In this document: one piece after another, positions 8,254 to 16,984 of the stretch
How positions within the stretch are numbered: position 1 is the stretch's first letter
How the letters are laid out: every line of letters starts with the position of its first letter
Source of the DNA: JARIHD01 sp035758825
GTDB lineage: Bacteria > Patescibacteriota > Saccharimonadia > Saccharimonadales > UBA4665
DNA: 64,000 nt
NCBI GenBank assembly: GCA_035758825.1
Contig: DASTWA010000002.1
Coordinates: forward strand, 186,001-250,000
Reading direction: 5' to 3'
Notes under the pieces: model-generated
The model's input: the letters and a program-made list of their open reading frames with translations, nothing else
Told to the model about the DNA's origin: nothing
The model's database searches: none
Program-made: the position numbers and the translations under genes

Positions 8254-8625
8254 ATGGATAAAATAATTGCTGTCGTCAGCTCAATCGTCGTAATCGGATT
8301 CGTTGCTTGGTGGTTCTTTGGCAAACGGAAAACCGAAGCAGTGGCCGCTGACGTGCAAGACGGCCAACAGACCGTCGAAGTGAAAGTCGACGGTGGCTAT
8401 GTGCCCAATGTGGTCACCCTCAAGCAAGGCGTACCCGCCAAGATCATGTTCACCCGCAAAGACCCATCGAGTTGCCTGGAAGAAGTTGTCTTTCCAGACT
8501 TTGGCATCCGCCAAAAACTACCGTTCAAGAAAACCCACGCCGTGGCCATCGACACTTCGAAGCCGGGCGAGTTCAAGTATGCCTGCGGCATGAACATGTT
8601 CTTTGGAAAGGTCGTCATCAAATGA
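8254..8625 (+). CDS. Membrane-anchored cupredoxin-domain protein
   Basis: 123 residues: an N-terminal membrane anchor (about 4-22), then a cupredoxin-like beta domain. Probable metal ligands are Cys in [10 protein letters not shown] and Cys/Met in [11 protein letters not shown]. The same Cys spacing occurs in the C-terminal domain of the preceding fusion, pointing to duplication. Probably an extracytoplasmic copper carrier or scavenger. It overlaps copA by 4 nt (ATGA). Confidence 0.85.
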   Translation: MDKIIAVVSSIVVIGFVAWWFFGKRKTEAVAADVQDGQQTVEVKVDGGYVPNVVTLKQGVPAKIMFTRKDPSSCLEEVVFPDFGIRQKLPFKKTHAVAIDTSKPGEFKYACGMNMFFGKVVIK

Positions 8626-10556
8626 TCCACCTGAACATCCGTACCCGATTTATCGTCTCGGCAGTCTTGTCGCTGCCAATGCTCTATGCCATGGTCGGTG
8701 GATTCTTCTTTGACTGGATGCTGCCAGGGGATGCCTGGACCATGTTCTTCTTGACCACGCCGATCATGGCAATTGGCGTCCTGCCATTCATCCGCAGCGC
8801 CTGGGCGGCCTTCAAGAACCATCACGCCAATATGGACACGCTGATCGCCGTTGGCACGACCACCGCCTACACTTACAGTTTGTATGCCTTGTTCACCGAC
8901 CGGGCCGTCTACTTTGAGATTGCCGCGCTGCTGACCACCTTCATACTCCTGGGCCAGGTACTTGAAGAGCTGACCAAGGGCAGGGCATCGGCAGCTATCG
9001 AAAAATTACTTAACCTCCAGGCAAAAGACGCCGAAGTATTGCGCAGGGGCAAATACGTCCGGATTCCCATAGACCAGATCGCCGTTGGCGACCTCATCCG
9101 GGTGCGGCCTGGCGAGAAAATTGCCACCGACGGCGTGATTGTCGAGGGCAGCTCGTCCATCGACGAATCCATGGTCACCGGCGAAAGTCTGCCTGTAAAC
9201 AAAAAACCGGCCGACACCGTAATCGGCGCCACCATAAACAAAACCGGCAGCCTCACATTCAAGGCCAGCCGCGTCGGCAGCGACACACTACTAGCCCAAA
9301 TCGTTGAACTGGTGCGCCGCGCCCAATCCAGCCGGGCGCCGATCCAAAAGCTCGCCGACCGCGTTTCCAACGTTTTTGTACCTGTAGTGCTCATCATCGC
9401 CGCCGCCACCTTTGCCGTCTGGTATGTCATGCTCGATGCCGAATTCATCGACAGCTTGCTTTACGCCATCGGCGTCATCATCATTGCTTGTCCTTGTGCG
9501 CTGGGCATGGCCACACCAACCGCGCTGATGGTCGGCACCGGCCGTGGCGCCAAGCTGGGTGTCCTCATCAAAAGCGGGGAAGTCCTCGAAGCTGCCAACA
9601 ACATCAAAATGGTCTTACTGGATAAGACCGGCACCATAACAATCGGCCAGCCGGTCGTTACCGATGTCATCGGCGACCAAGAAGCCGTCCTGGGGTTAGC
9701 CGCCAGCCTGGAAGCCGTTTCGGAGCATCCCTTGGCAGCTGCCATACTCGACAAAGCCAAGGCCGAGCAGGTTATGCAGGCCAAAGTCCAAGCCTTTAAG
9801 GCTGTGCCAGGTAAGGGCGTCGAGGGTAAAGTAGGCAGCAAGCAAGCCTTCATCGGCAACGAAGCCATGGCTGAAGGGCACCACATGGACGCCGATCTAA
9901 AAAACACCTTACAAAAATTGCAGTCCGAGGCAAAGACCGTTATGCTGGTCGGTCAGGCAGGCAAGGTCATCGGCCTCATTGCGGTCCAGGATGAGCCAAA
10001 AGAAACATCCAAGGCCGCCATCGCCGAGCTTAAGCGCCGGGGTTTTGTGCCCGTCATGATCACCGGCGACAACCAGGCGACCGCCGAAGCGATTGCTAAG
10101 CAGGTCGGCATCAAGCAAGTTGTGGCAAATGTCCTGCCGGAAGATAAGGCCCACCAGGTCAAAATGCTGCAGACGCAGGGCAAAGTCGCTTTTGTCGGCG
10201 ACGGCATCAATGACGCTCCGGCATTAGCCGAAGCCGACCTTGGCATTGCCATGGGCTCAGGCACCGACGTCGCCATCGAATCCGGGGGCATCGTGCTCGT
10301 CAAAAACAATCTCCAGGACGTCGTCAGGGCGCTGGAACTCAGCCAAAAAACCTTCACGCGCATCAAACTCAACCTCTTCTGGGCATTCATCTACAATGTC
10401 ATCGGTATACCGGTGGCGGCCGGCGTTCTCGTCAGCTTTGGCTTCAAGTTAAACCCCAACCTGGCTGGGCTGGCTATGGCGCTTAGCTCCGTATCGGTCG
10501 TGCTTAGTTCGCTGATGCTGACCCGCGTGCGGCTTTACAAAGACACCCGAGTATAG
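8622..10556 (+). CDS. copA: Copper-translocating P1B-type ATPase CopA without N-terminal HMA
   Basis: A Cu(I) export ATPase of 644 residues. Seen: [10 protein letters not shown], actuator TGES, CPC membrane motif ([13 protein letters not shown]), phosphorylation site [13 protein letters not shown], and hinge [24 protein letters not shown], the P1B-1 copper signature set. The ATG at 8622 overlaps the cupredoxin stop, and the protein opens directly at the first membrane helix, so there is no HMA domain; the operon's first gene supplies one in trans. An upstream in-frame extension to 8472 would lie inside the cupredoxin gene and is rejected. Confidence 0.95.
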   Translation: MIHLNIRTRFIVSAVLSLPMLYAMVGGFFFDWMLPGDAWTMFFLTTPIMAIGVLPFIRSAWAAFKNHHANMDTLIAVGTTTAYTYSLYALFTDRAVYFEIAALLTTFILLGQVLEELTKGRASAAIEKLLNLQAKDAEVLRRGKYVRIPIDQIAVGDLIRVRPGEKIATDGVIVEGSSSIDESMVTGESLPVNKKPADTVIGATINKTGSLTFKASRVGSDTLLAQIVELVRRAQSSRAPIQKLADRVSNVFVPVVLIIAAATFAVWYVMLDAEFIDSLLYAIGVIIIACPCALGMATPTALMVGTGRGAKLGVLIKSGEVLEAANNIKMVLLDKTGTITIGQPVVTDVIGDQEAVLGLAASLEAVSEHPLAAAILDKAKAEQVMQAKVQAFKAVPGKGVEGKVGSKQAFIGNEAMAEGHHMDADLKNTLQKLQSEAKTVMLVGQAGKVIGLIAVQDEPKETSKAAIAELKRRGFVPVMITGDNQATAEAIAKQVGIKQVVANVLPEDKAHQVKMLQTQGKVAFVGDGINDAPALAEADLGIAMGSGTDVAIESGGIVLVKNNLQDVVRALELSQKTFTRIKLNLFWAFIYNVIGIPVAAGVLVSFGFKLNPNLAGLAMALSSVSVVLSSLMLTRVRLYKDTRV

Positions 10557-10601
10557 CCCACCAATAATGCTACACTACTTCCATACTTAAGGAGCCCGCC
10601 C

Positions 10602-11570
10602 ATGTCCGAACAATTAAACCAACCGCTATTTGACCCAGAATCGTTAGCTTATGGTGATGCCGTGGTAAGCGAAGCAGCCAATAATTTGCGAGTAGATATT
10701 GACGAGCTGGCAGCCAGCGCTGAACCGTCAGTACTAGTTCAGATAAAAACCGACCCGCGCGGCGCAACTTCACCCGTAACACGGCACGACCAAGAGACCG
10801 AGGAAAGAATAGGCGCAGCTTATGCAGGCACATCCGTTCGTATTAAGGGCGAAGAAGGGGTGAATCGATGGCCTGCCGACAAAGCCCCCACGCTTGAGCT
10901 GCATGTCGACCCCATTGACGGCACCGAACTATTTATTGAATACGTCGAACAGCTCATTGGGTGGCAGCAACTACCCGAAGATAACAGGCCACCTCGTCCC
11001 ACATGTGGTTCGATGATATCGGCAGGCGCCATACGTCCCGGCAGCAACACGCCAGAATGGGCCGCGATCGCAGCGCCGTTCGCTTCAACAGACGGTACAA
11101 TCCGCTGGAACGTAGGCCCTGGAGTTCCGGCTACGCGCATTGAACCAGACGGAAGCCGTCGACCCCTCCCATTGGCAGGCGAGCTCTCGACCCCAGAGAC
11201 AGGCGGCGTGATCCTGGTGGCGTCCAATTCAGCTGAGCGCATCTTTGGAGGCCCCTTACAAGATGCAGGCTACCGAGTCATCAAGCTCAAGTCAGCCGTA
11301 GCGGCAGCCCTTTGCGCTATGGATCCGGGCCTGTTTGAACGCCTGAGGCCCGGGGAGCTGGACGGCGACCCTATCGTAGGGGTAGCTATGCGTACCGCAA
11401 AAAACTGGGATGTCGCAGGGGTGGTTGCAGTGGCTAATGACCGCGAACACTTCGTTAGCACCACCGACGGCAATCCACGAACGTTTGAAGATGGGGCAAA
11501 TAGTGCAATCATTGCCATCAGGGCATCCATTGGCAGGGCAGTAGTGGGCACGCTTGCGCCTTATCTGTAG
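10602..11570 (+). CDS. Inositol monophosphatase/CysQ-superfamily phosphatase
   Basis: 322 residues of the Li+-sensitive Mg-dependent phosphatase superfamily. Metal-site motifs: IKGEEG (Glu ligand), DPIDGTELF, and late NWDVAGVV (the WDxA Asp). It may dephosphorylate inositol phosphate, 3'-phosphoadenosine nucleotides or a sugar phosphate; the exact substrate cannot be read. A clear AAGGAG (10590-10595) lies before the ATG, and TACACT further upstream may be a -10. It stands alone between copA and tRNA-Glu. Confidence 0.82.
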   Translation: MSEQLNQPLFDPESLAYGDAVVSEAANNLRVDIDELAASAEPSVLVQIKTDPRGATSPVTRHDQETEERIGAAYAGTSVRIKGEEGVNRWPADKAPTLELHVDPIDGTELFIEYVEQLIGWQQLPEDNRPPRPTCGSMISAGAIRPGSNTPEWAAIAAPFASTDGTIRWNVGPGVPATRIEPDGSRRPLPLAGELSTPETGGVILVASNSAERIFGGPLQDAGYRVIKLKSAVAAALCAMDPGLFERLRPGELDGDPIVGVAMRTAKNWDVAGVVAVANDREHFVSTTDGNPRTFEDGANSAIIAIRASIGRAVVGTLAPYL

Positions 11571-11695
11571 ATAAGATTGGCGCTGCGGGATAGCGGGCTT
11601 CGCCCTTTGACGCTGCGGCATGCTCGAAGCAAACTTCTGCGCGTGTCCTCGCTCTACCGCACCCGCTTCGCGGTTTCACCTCTCGAAGAGAGCTA

Positions 11696-11732
11696 CAAGA
11701 AAAACAGCCCACATGAAGTGAGCTGCTTTTCT
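11696..11732 (-). terminator. Intrinsic terminator of tRNA-Glu
   Basis: On the minus strand, directly after the encoded CCA, the arms AAGAAAAGCAGC and GCTGTTTTTCTT form a hairpin with a U-rich descending arm. It fits a Rho-independent terminator abutting the tRNA 3' end. Confidence 0.6.
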
Positions 11733-11809
11733 TGGTGACCCCTGCGGGATTCGAACCCGCGATTGCCGGACTGAGAACCCGGAGTCCTGGACCGCTAGAC
11801 GAAGGGGCC
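11733..11809 (-). tRNA. tRNA-Glu(CTC)
   Basis: A 77-nt cloverleaf with encoded CCA. The acceptor stem GGCCCCT/AGGGGTC has one G-U pair. The D arm contains TCTAGCGG, the anticodon loop is TTCTCAG with CTC as anticodon, and the T arm is CGGGTTCGAATCCCG. The discriminator is A where E. coli tRNA-Glu has G. It decodes GAG. The only tRNA found in the window. Confidence 0.93.
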
Positions 11810-12010
11810 ACAGCGCAGGAAAGTCAAATTTTGTGCTTCGCATAAAATTTCTTTCCGAGCATGTGGTTCCTATGCAAAGCATAGGGGCCGAACGCAATGA
11901 GGTTCGACAGGCCACAGCGCAAAAACTGCGACCATCAAATACTACCATAACAGAGAGAATTCTTCAACTATCAGTTGTGGCCGGCAAGCATAAGCGGTAC
12001 ACTAGCATAA

Positions 12011-13813
12011 ATGGCACTGGACTACTTTCAATATCAGGTCGCACGCATTTGGTACCGCCTATATTGGGCGGTAATGGTAGCCTTCAATCTATTTTTAGTG
12101 GGCCTGTATGTCGGCCAGCATTTCCTGCCTGGCCTAGAGGGCGTTGCCGACGGCTTTGCAGTTACCAATACTGCGCTTGCAATTGCCACAACCAACCTTT
12201 TCTACCTCTGTTTTGTTTATTGGTTCGTCGTCAAATACAGTCTGCCGTTTGCCACACTTATCGGCACGCTGTTCCTGGCGCTAGCTGAGTTAAACGGCTT
12301 GGCTCAAACCCAACCGGAGAACTTTGCCTATCTGTACGTAAGCCTCTGGATCCTGACCACCTTCATTAATGGCGCCTATGGGCTGCCCATCTTATTGGGA
12401 TCGGTTTTTGTCACCTGGATGGCGCTCAGCCTGGTCAGCAACTTCGACCCGGCACAGATAGACATGCCAGGGATTGTTATGATGGCCGGAGCCGTGATCG
12501 CCTCGACCATCGCCTATTTCTTTTGGAGGGGACGCTTTGTTAGCGTCGAAGCCCAAAAGGTTACCCAGCTCTCTGGTATGCTCCGGGGCAGCCAGCACCA
12601 ATCCGAAATCCTGGTCCAGTCTATTGCCGATGGCATCGTGATGTTCAACACCGAAGGCAAAATCACCCTTATGAACCCGGCGGCGGCAACTATGACCGGC
12701 TGGACGCTTAATGATGCCAACGGGGTCGACGCCCAATTGGTCGTCAACCTCCAAAAGGAAGATGGCTCAGACGTCAGCCCAGAAGAAAATCCCTTTACCG
12801 TCGCCCTTAAGCAGCGTGAGCAGAGCAACCAGGCATATCTTTTGGCGGACCGTGACGGAAAGAAGATTACCATTTCGTTGGTAATTTCGCCCGTAATTCT
12901 GCCAGGTGATGATACCTTTATGGGTGCCGTTGCCGTCATGCGCGACATCAGCGAAGAACGGGCCGCCGAAAAGCAGCGGGCCGAGTTCATCAGCACCGCC
13001 AGTCACGAAATGCGCACACCCGTCGCCGCCATCGAGGGCTACCTAGCACTTGCCCTGAATGACAAAGTCAGCACCATCGATAGCCGCGCACGCAGCTACC
13101 TCGAAAAGGCTCACTCGTCCACGCAGCACCTAGGCAAACTATTCCAGGACCTCTTGACATCATCAAAGGCGGAGGACGGCCGCCTTACCAGTCATCCGAC
13201 AGTCGTCGAGATGGGCACCTTTATGCAGCAGCTCACCGATGATCTCAAGTTCGCCGCCGAAAAGAAGGGCTTGCTTGCCGAATTCATCATAGGCGGGGCC
13301 GACCAAACGATTGACGCCACAGCCAAAGACGCCTCCAGCCAACATCTGGTAAAGCCCTTGTACTACGCCCATGTCGACTCTGACCGCATCCGGGAGGTAG
13401 TCACTAATCTCTTTGACAACGCCACCAAATACACCGACTCCGGCAAGATATCTATCGGGCTTACCGGTAACACCGATGTCGTCCAAATCTATGTCCGCGA
13501 TACCGGGGCGGGGATACCTAAGGATGACGTTCCGCATCTGTTCCAAAAGTTCTACCGCGTCGACAACTCTGCCACCCGGACCATTGGCGGTACCGGCCTC
13601 GGGTTATTCATCTGCCGCAAAATCGTCGAAATGTACCATGGCCGCATCTGGGTCGAAAGCGAAGTGGGGAAGGGTAGCACCTTCTTTATTAACTTGCCAC
13701 GTCTGTCGACCCAACGCGCCACGGAGCTGCAAGAAGCCGAAGCTAATCTTAAATCATCTTCAAGTCAAACCCAAAAGCCAGCCGCGGATCAGCCTAGCCT
13801 GCCTAAAGCATGA
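12011..13813 (+). CDS. Membrane PAS histidine kinase
   Basis: 600 residues. Roughly the first 175 form about five or six membrane helices. A PAS domain (about 195-315; DGIVMFNTEGKITLMNPAA) is followed by HisKA with H332 in TASHEMRTPVAAIEGY and the ATPase domain: N-box TNLFDNATKYT, G1 DTGAGIPKDD, G2 GGTGLGLFICRKIVE. It ends in a Ser/Gln-rich tail. All catalytic residues are present. TACACT (11998-12003) lies 7 nt before the ATG, suggesting leaderless expression. The receiver gene at 13870 follows by 56 nt and is the likely partner. Confidence 0.93.
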   Translation: MALDYFQYQVARIWYRLYWAVMVAFNLFLVGLYVGQHFLPGLEGVADGFAVTNTALAIATTNLFYLCFVYWFVVKYSLPFATLIGTLFLALAELNGLAQTQPENFAYLYVSLWILTTFINGAYGLPILLGSVFVTWMALSLVSNFDPAQIDMPGIVMMAGAVIASTIAYFFWRGRFVSVEAQKVTQLSGMLRGSQHQSEILVQSIADGIVMFNTEGKITLMNPAAATMTGWTLNDANGVDAQLVVNLQKEDGSDVSPEENPFTVALKQREQSNQAYLLADRDGKKITISLVISPVILPGDDTFMGAVAVMRDISEERAAEKQRAEFISTASHEMRTPVAAIEGYLALALNDKVSTIDSRARSYLEKAHSSTQHLGKLFQDLLTSSKAEDGRLTSHPTVVEMGTFMQQLTDDLKFAAEKKGLLAEFIIGGADQTIDATAKDASSQHLVKPLYYAHVDSDRIREVVTNLFDNATKYTDSGKISIGLTGNTDVVQIYVRDTGAGIPKDDVPHLFQKFYRVDNSATRTIGGTGLGLFICRKIVEMYHGRIWVESEVGKGSTFFINLPRLSTQRATELQEAEANLKSSSSQTQKPAADQPSLPKA

Positions 13814-13869
13814 TACAATGAAGACAAACATAAGCTTGACAAAATAATAATGGGGGCATACGAGCAATC

Positions 13870-15357
13870 ATGGCAAAGGTTCTGCTAGTTGAAGACGATA
13901 ATAACCTGCGTGAAATTTATGAGGCGCGTTTGCAAGCAGAAGGCTACGACATCGTGTCAGCCATGGATGGCGAAGAAGCGCTGGTGGTCGCCAAAAAAGA
14001 AAAACCCGACCTTGTAATTTCTGACGTCATGATGCCGCGGATCAGTGGCTTTGAAATGCTCGATATCCTGCGCAATACCGACGGCCTCAAGGACGTTAAG
14101 GTCATTATGCTCACCGCCCTTGGACAAGCCGAAGACAAGACTCGTGCTGACTCGCTGGGAGCGGACCGCTACCTGGTAAAATCACAGGTCACCCTCGAAG
14201 ACATCGTTAAGGCCGCCCAGGAACTCCTTGGACCGGCAGACCCCCCTGCTGCTGCCACCCCCGTGACTGCCGCTGCTGGCGTTGCAGCCACTCCGTCAGC
14301 AAGCATACCGGCACCCTCAACAACGCCAGCCCAGGTTGCGCCCGTCCCGGAACCCGTTGCAGCTTCAGCGCCGCCAGCCACAACGCCAGAGCCAGCTCAG
14401 GCAACCTCAGGGTCCGTGCCAGCTCCAGGTCCGGTCGCGATGTCACCTGGCGGCACCCCACAGACAACACCGGCACCCTCCATACCGGTGGTCGCGCCAG
14501 AACCATCGCAGCCTGTCGTCCCGCCACCCGCAGGACCTAACCCAACTCCTCCTCAGGAACCGAGCACTCCTGTACAACCCCCCGCGGTGCCGGCAGCCTC
14601 CCAACCAGCCGCCCCGTCGGTGCCCACCGCGCCAGAGCCAGCGCAGGACGCTGTTCCTGCCCAGCCCACCGAAGCCCAAACCACATCTCATGAGGAAGAT
14701 GCCATTAAAGCTCAAATAGAGAGTTTTGTGAGCCAAAACAACCAAACCGCACCCGGCCTGACGCCATCATCCACACCCGAGCAAGCCCCAGCGCCAAATG
14801 CCGACGGAGAAGCCAAGCCCGGAACCGCTCCAGAAACACCAGAAAAGCCAAATAACCATGACTTTATGGCTGACGCTATCAAGGGCCTGGTTTCTGACGC
14901 CGAATCTGAAGCAGGCCAAAAGCCACAGTCCGAGACAGGCGAAAAAACCATCCAGCCGCCAACGCATCCCGATGGCGACAGCAAGGACGCCCAGACTACC
15001 GGCACCATGCCAGCGCCAGATGTCGTAACCCCGTCGGCAGCTGCAGGCAGCCAAACTACGCCACCGGCAGCAGAAGAAGCACCCGTTAACGAATCCGATG
15101 ACGACAACGTCGGTGTTGCACACAAAAAAATCATCAGCCCGATCACGGACGCCACAGGGACTCATCAGCCCGACCTCAATGACCTCCTAGCCAAAGAGGG
15201 CTTTGGCGGCATAGACGAGATGCACCAAGAAGGATACGGCACTCCCACTCCTCAGAACCCGACCGGCCTACCGGCCGCTCCGCACCCTCCCGGACACGTC
15301 ATTTCGCCTAACCCTCAAGGCCAGGGCGGGGTAGACCCAAACAGCATCGCGTTATAA
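13870..15357 (+). CDS. Response regulator with very long Pro/Ala-rich disordered tail
   Basis: 495 residues. An intact REC domain (1-120; VEDD, phosphoacceptor D52 in VISDVMMP, Lys in RYLVKSQ) is followed by about 370 residues rich in Pro, Ala, Gln, Thr and Ser without folded-domain signs. A short conserved-looking C-terminal part contains PDLNDLLAKEGFGGI and then PNPQGQGG. No DNA-binding or enzyme domain is visible. The tail may be a flexible tether that presents the receiver or recruits partners. It follows its likely kinase and precedes the pseudouridine synthase by 7 nt. Confidence 0.88.
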   Translation: MAKVLLVEDDNNLREIYEARLQAEGYDIVSAMDGEEALVVAKKEKPDLVISDVMMPRISGFEMLDILRNTDGLKDVKVIMLTALGQAEDKTRADSLGADRYLVKSQVTLEDIVKAAQELLGPADPPAAATPVTAAAGVAATPSASIPAPSTTPAQVAPVPEPVAASAPPATTPEPAQATSGSVPAPGPVAMSPGGTPQTTPAPSIPVVAPEPSQPVVPPPAGPNPTPPQEPSTPVQPPAVPAASQPAAPSVPTAPEPAQDAVPAQPTEAQTTSHEEDAIKAQIESFVSQNNQTAPGLTPSSTPEQAPAPNADGEAKPGTAPETPEKPNNHDFMADAIKGLVSDAESEAGQKPQSETGEKTIQPPTHPDGDSKDAQTTGTMPAPDVVTPSAAAGSQTTPPAAEEAPVNESDDDNVGVAHKKIISPITDATGTHQPDLNDLLAKEGFGGIDEMHQEGYGTPTPQNPTGLPAAPHPPGHVISPNPQGQGGVDPNSIAL

Positions 15358-15364
15358 TAACCCA

Positions 15365-16030
15365 ATGCGCATCAATCGTTACATCGCCTTAGCAACAGGC
15401 ATGAGCCGTCGCGCGGCCGACCAAGCCATCTTGGGCGGACGAGTGGCCATAAACGGGCAGCCGGCCAGACCTTCTGACCAAACAAACAAAGGGGCTGTCG
15501 TTACCCTCGACGGTAAAACCGTTGCGGCTTCCACTGTCCTTCAGACAATTCTGCTCAACAAGCCGGCCGGGTATGTCGTCAGCCGGGACGGGCAGGGCAG
15601 CAAAACCATCTACGACCTCCTGCCGGCTACGATGAAACATCTCAAGCCTATCGGCCGCCTCGATAAAGACTCGAGCGGCTTACTGCTGCTAACAAACGAC
15701 GGTAAACTGGCACACAGACTAACCCACCCCAGCTTCCATAAAGCCAAAATCTATGAGGTAACGCTGGATCAGGCCCTGCAGCCGTTACACCGGCAGATGA
15801 TCAGCGACATTGGCGTTTTGCTGGATGACGGCCCGAGCAAACTCCAGCTAGAGCGCCTGGCAGATGGTGACGATACTAGGTGGCGAGTTACCATGCACGA
15901 AGGCCGCAACCGTCAAATCCGGCGCACCTTTGCTTGCTTAGGCTACACCGTTACCAGGCTACACCGGACCTATTTTGGCGAATACCAAATCGGGGACATT
16001 AAGCCAGGCGCTTTTACAAACCTCAGCTAA
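15365..16030 (+). CDS. RsuA/RluB/RluE/RluF-family rRNA pseudouridine synthase
   Basis: 221 residues: an S4 RNA-binding domain (about 1-60; RINRYIALATGMSRRAAD) then a pseudouridine synthase domain with catalytic Asp in GRLDKDSSGLLLLTND and MHEGRNRQIRR near the end. It isomerises uridine in 16S or 23S rRNA; the site cannot be assigned from sequence. TATAAT overlaps the previous stop and lies 6 nt before the ATG. It converges with the next gene with a 4-bp overlap. Confidence 0.93.
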   Translation: MRINRYIALATGMSRRAADQAILGGRVAINGQPARPSDQTNKGAVVTLDGKTVAASTVLQTILLNKPAGYVVSRDGQGSKTIYDLLPATMKHLKPIGRLDKDSSGLLLLTNDGKLAHRLTHPSFHKAKIYEVTLDQALQPLHRQMISDIGVLLDDGPSKLQLERLADGDDTRWRVTMHEGRNRQIRRTFACLGYTVTRLHRTYFGEYQIGDIKPGAFTNLS

Positions 16031-16887
16031 TCTTCAAGATGCCGGATGCCGCCATCGGCCAAACGCATTTCGATCTCGTCGCCGTACGCAAATGAGCCTG
16101 GACCATTAACAGCAAGGCGGATAGTATCGATACGCATCTGGTCACCCAGATCTTCCGCCTGATGGCCGCTGTCCCGCAGCCCCAAAAGAGCCAGCGCGCC
16201 AACATGATAGGCCTCCAGTTCATATGATTTTCCGATAACCGTCTCGTGATGGTCGTTAGCACAACAGACAATCGGCTCCCGCTCATGTTGGTCAATGTGT
16301 TCGTATTCATGCAGTACTATTTGTGGCGGCAGAAACAGCTCTCCGGTGTACTGCATACCGACAAATGGCCTTCCCTTAATAAGATAACGGGCTTTTGCCA
16401 AAGGGTTACCAAGCTCATCAATGACTACATTAGCCCGTTGCACCCGGTAATTGACGGCTGCCAGAGAATAAGTATCAAGAGGTACCATCCTACTGGTTTT
16501 AGTATGGGAGCGGCGGACTTCCTCTTCGAGCAATGCGGCAATCTCTTCAGGCGTTCGCTGCGTCGGCCGCCAGTCCGTCACGGTCCGGGCAGCATGCTGG
16601 CGCTGGCGGGGACTAAAAACGTTAAAATCATCCGATATTCTGACTTTTTGCCCTGGCCTAACGGGCACCACCGGTACCTTGTCCGTATCTTTATACTTAG
16701 CAGGAATAGTCAGTCGGCCGTAACGAAGGTTGGGGATGTACAGACGCTCGCCGACGGCAGTAAGCCGGGCGGCGTAGCTGCCAAGGCGCAGCGCAACTTC
16801 AGGAATCCGCAGAGAGGCATTAGCATCTTCGATCGACCGCTCTACAAAGCGATGTCGACGGCGTGTCTCATTACTCACAAAAAACAT
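16027..16887 (-). CDS. Hypothetical HExxH zinc-metallopeptidase-like protein
   Basis: 286 residues, no family recognised. IVLHEYEHIDQHE gives a HExxH zinc motif, and ELEAYHVGAL about 30 residues later may give the third (Glu) ligand, a gluzincin-like layout. The N-terminal half is basic and contains VPVRPGQKVRISDDF. No signal peptide or membrane helix is apparent, so it may act in the cytoplasm. The 3' end overlaps the pseudouridine synthase by 4 bp. Peptidase activity is inferred from the motif only. Confidence 0.7.
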   Translation of the reverse strand: MFFVSNETRRRHRFVERSIEDANASLRIPEVALRLGSYAARLTAVGERLYIPNLRYGRLTIPAKYKDTDKVPVVPVRPGQKVRISDDFNVFSPRQRQHAARTVTDWRPTQRTPEEIAALLEEEVRRSHTKTSRMVPLDTYSLAAVNYRVQRANVVIDELGNPLAKARYLIKGRPFVGMQYTGELFLPPQIVLHEYEHIDQHEREPIVCCANDHHETVIGKSYELEAYHVGALALLGLRDSGHQAEDLGDQMRIDTIRLAVNGPGSFAYGDEIEMRLADGGIRHLED

Positions 16888-16984
16888 ATCCTGGGCATTT
16901 TAGCAAAAGAGATCAAAAATATATACCAAACATTCTTTACTTAGAGCTGTCAATATATGTCCGTCTCTGTTATACTGGTGCGTA

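Noticed and set aside
8472..8621. 50-codon upstream extension of copA
   Set aside because: It lies entirely within the cupredoxin gene in another frame; the ATGA overlap at 8622 and the family start at the first membrane helix decide against it.
11571..11690. Second RNA gene or ORF left of tRNA-Glu
   Set aside because: GC-rich spacer with GCGGG/CCCGC-like repeats but no tRNA motif, promoter or plausible frame.
14169..15165. Several long minus ORFs opposite the Pro-rich tail
   Set aside because: They mirror GC-rich low-complexity codons of the plus gene (Gly/Ala/Trp-rich shadows) and lack ribosome sites.
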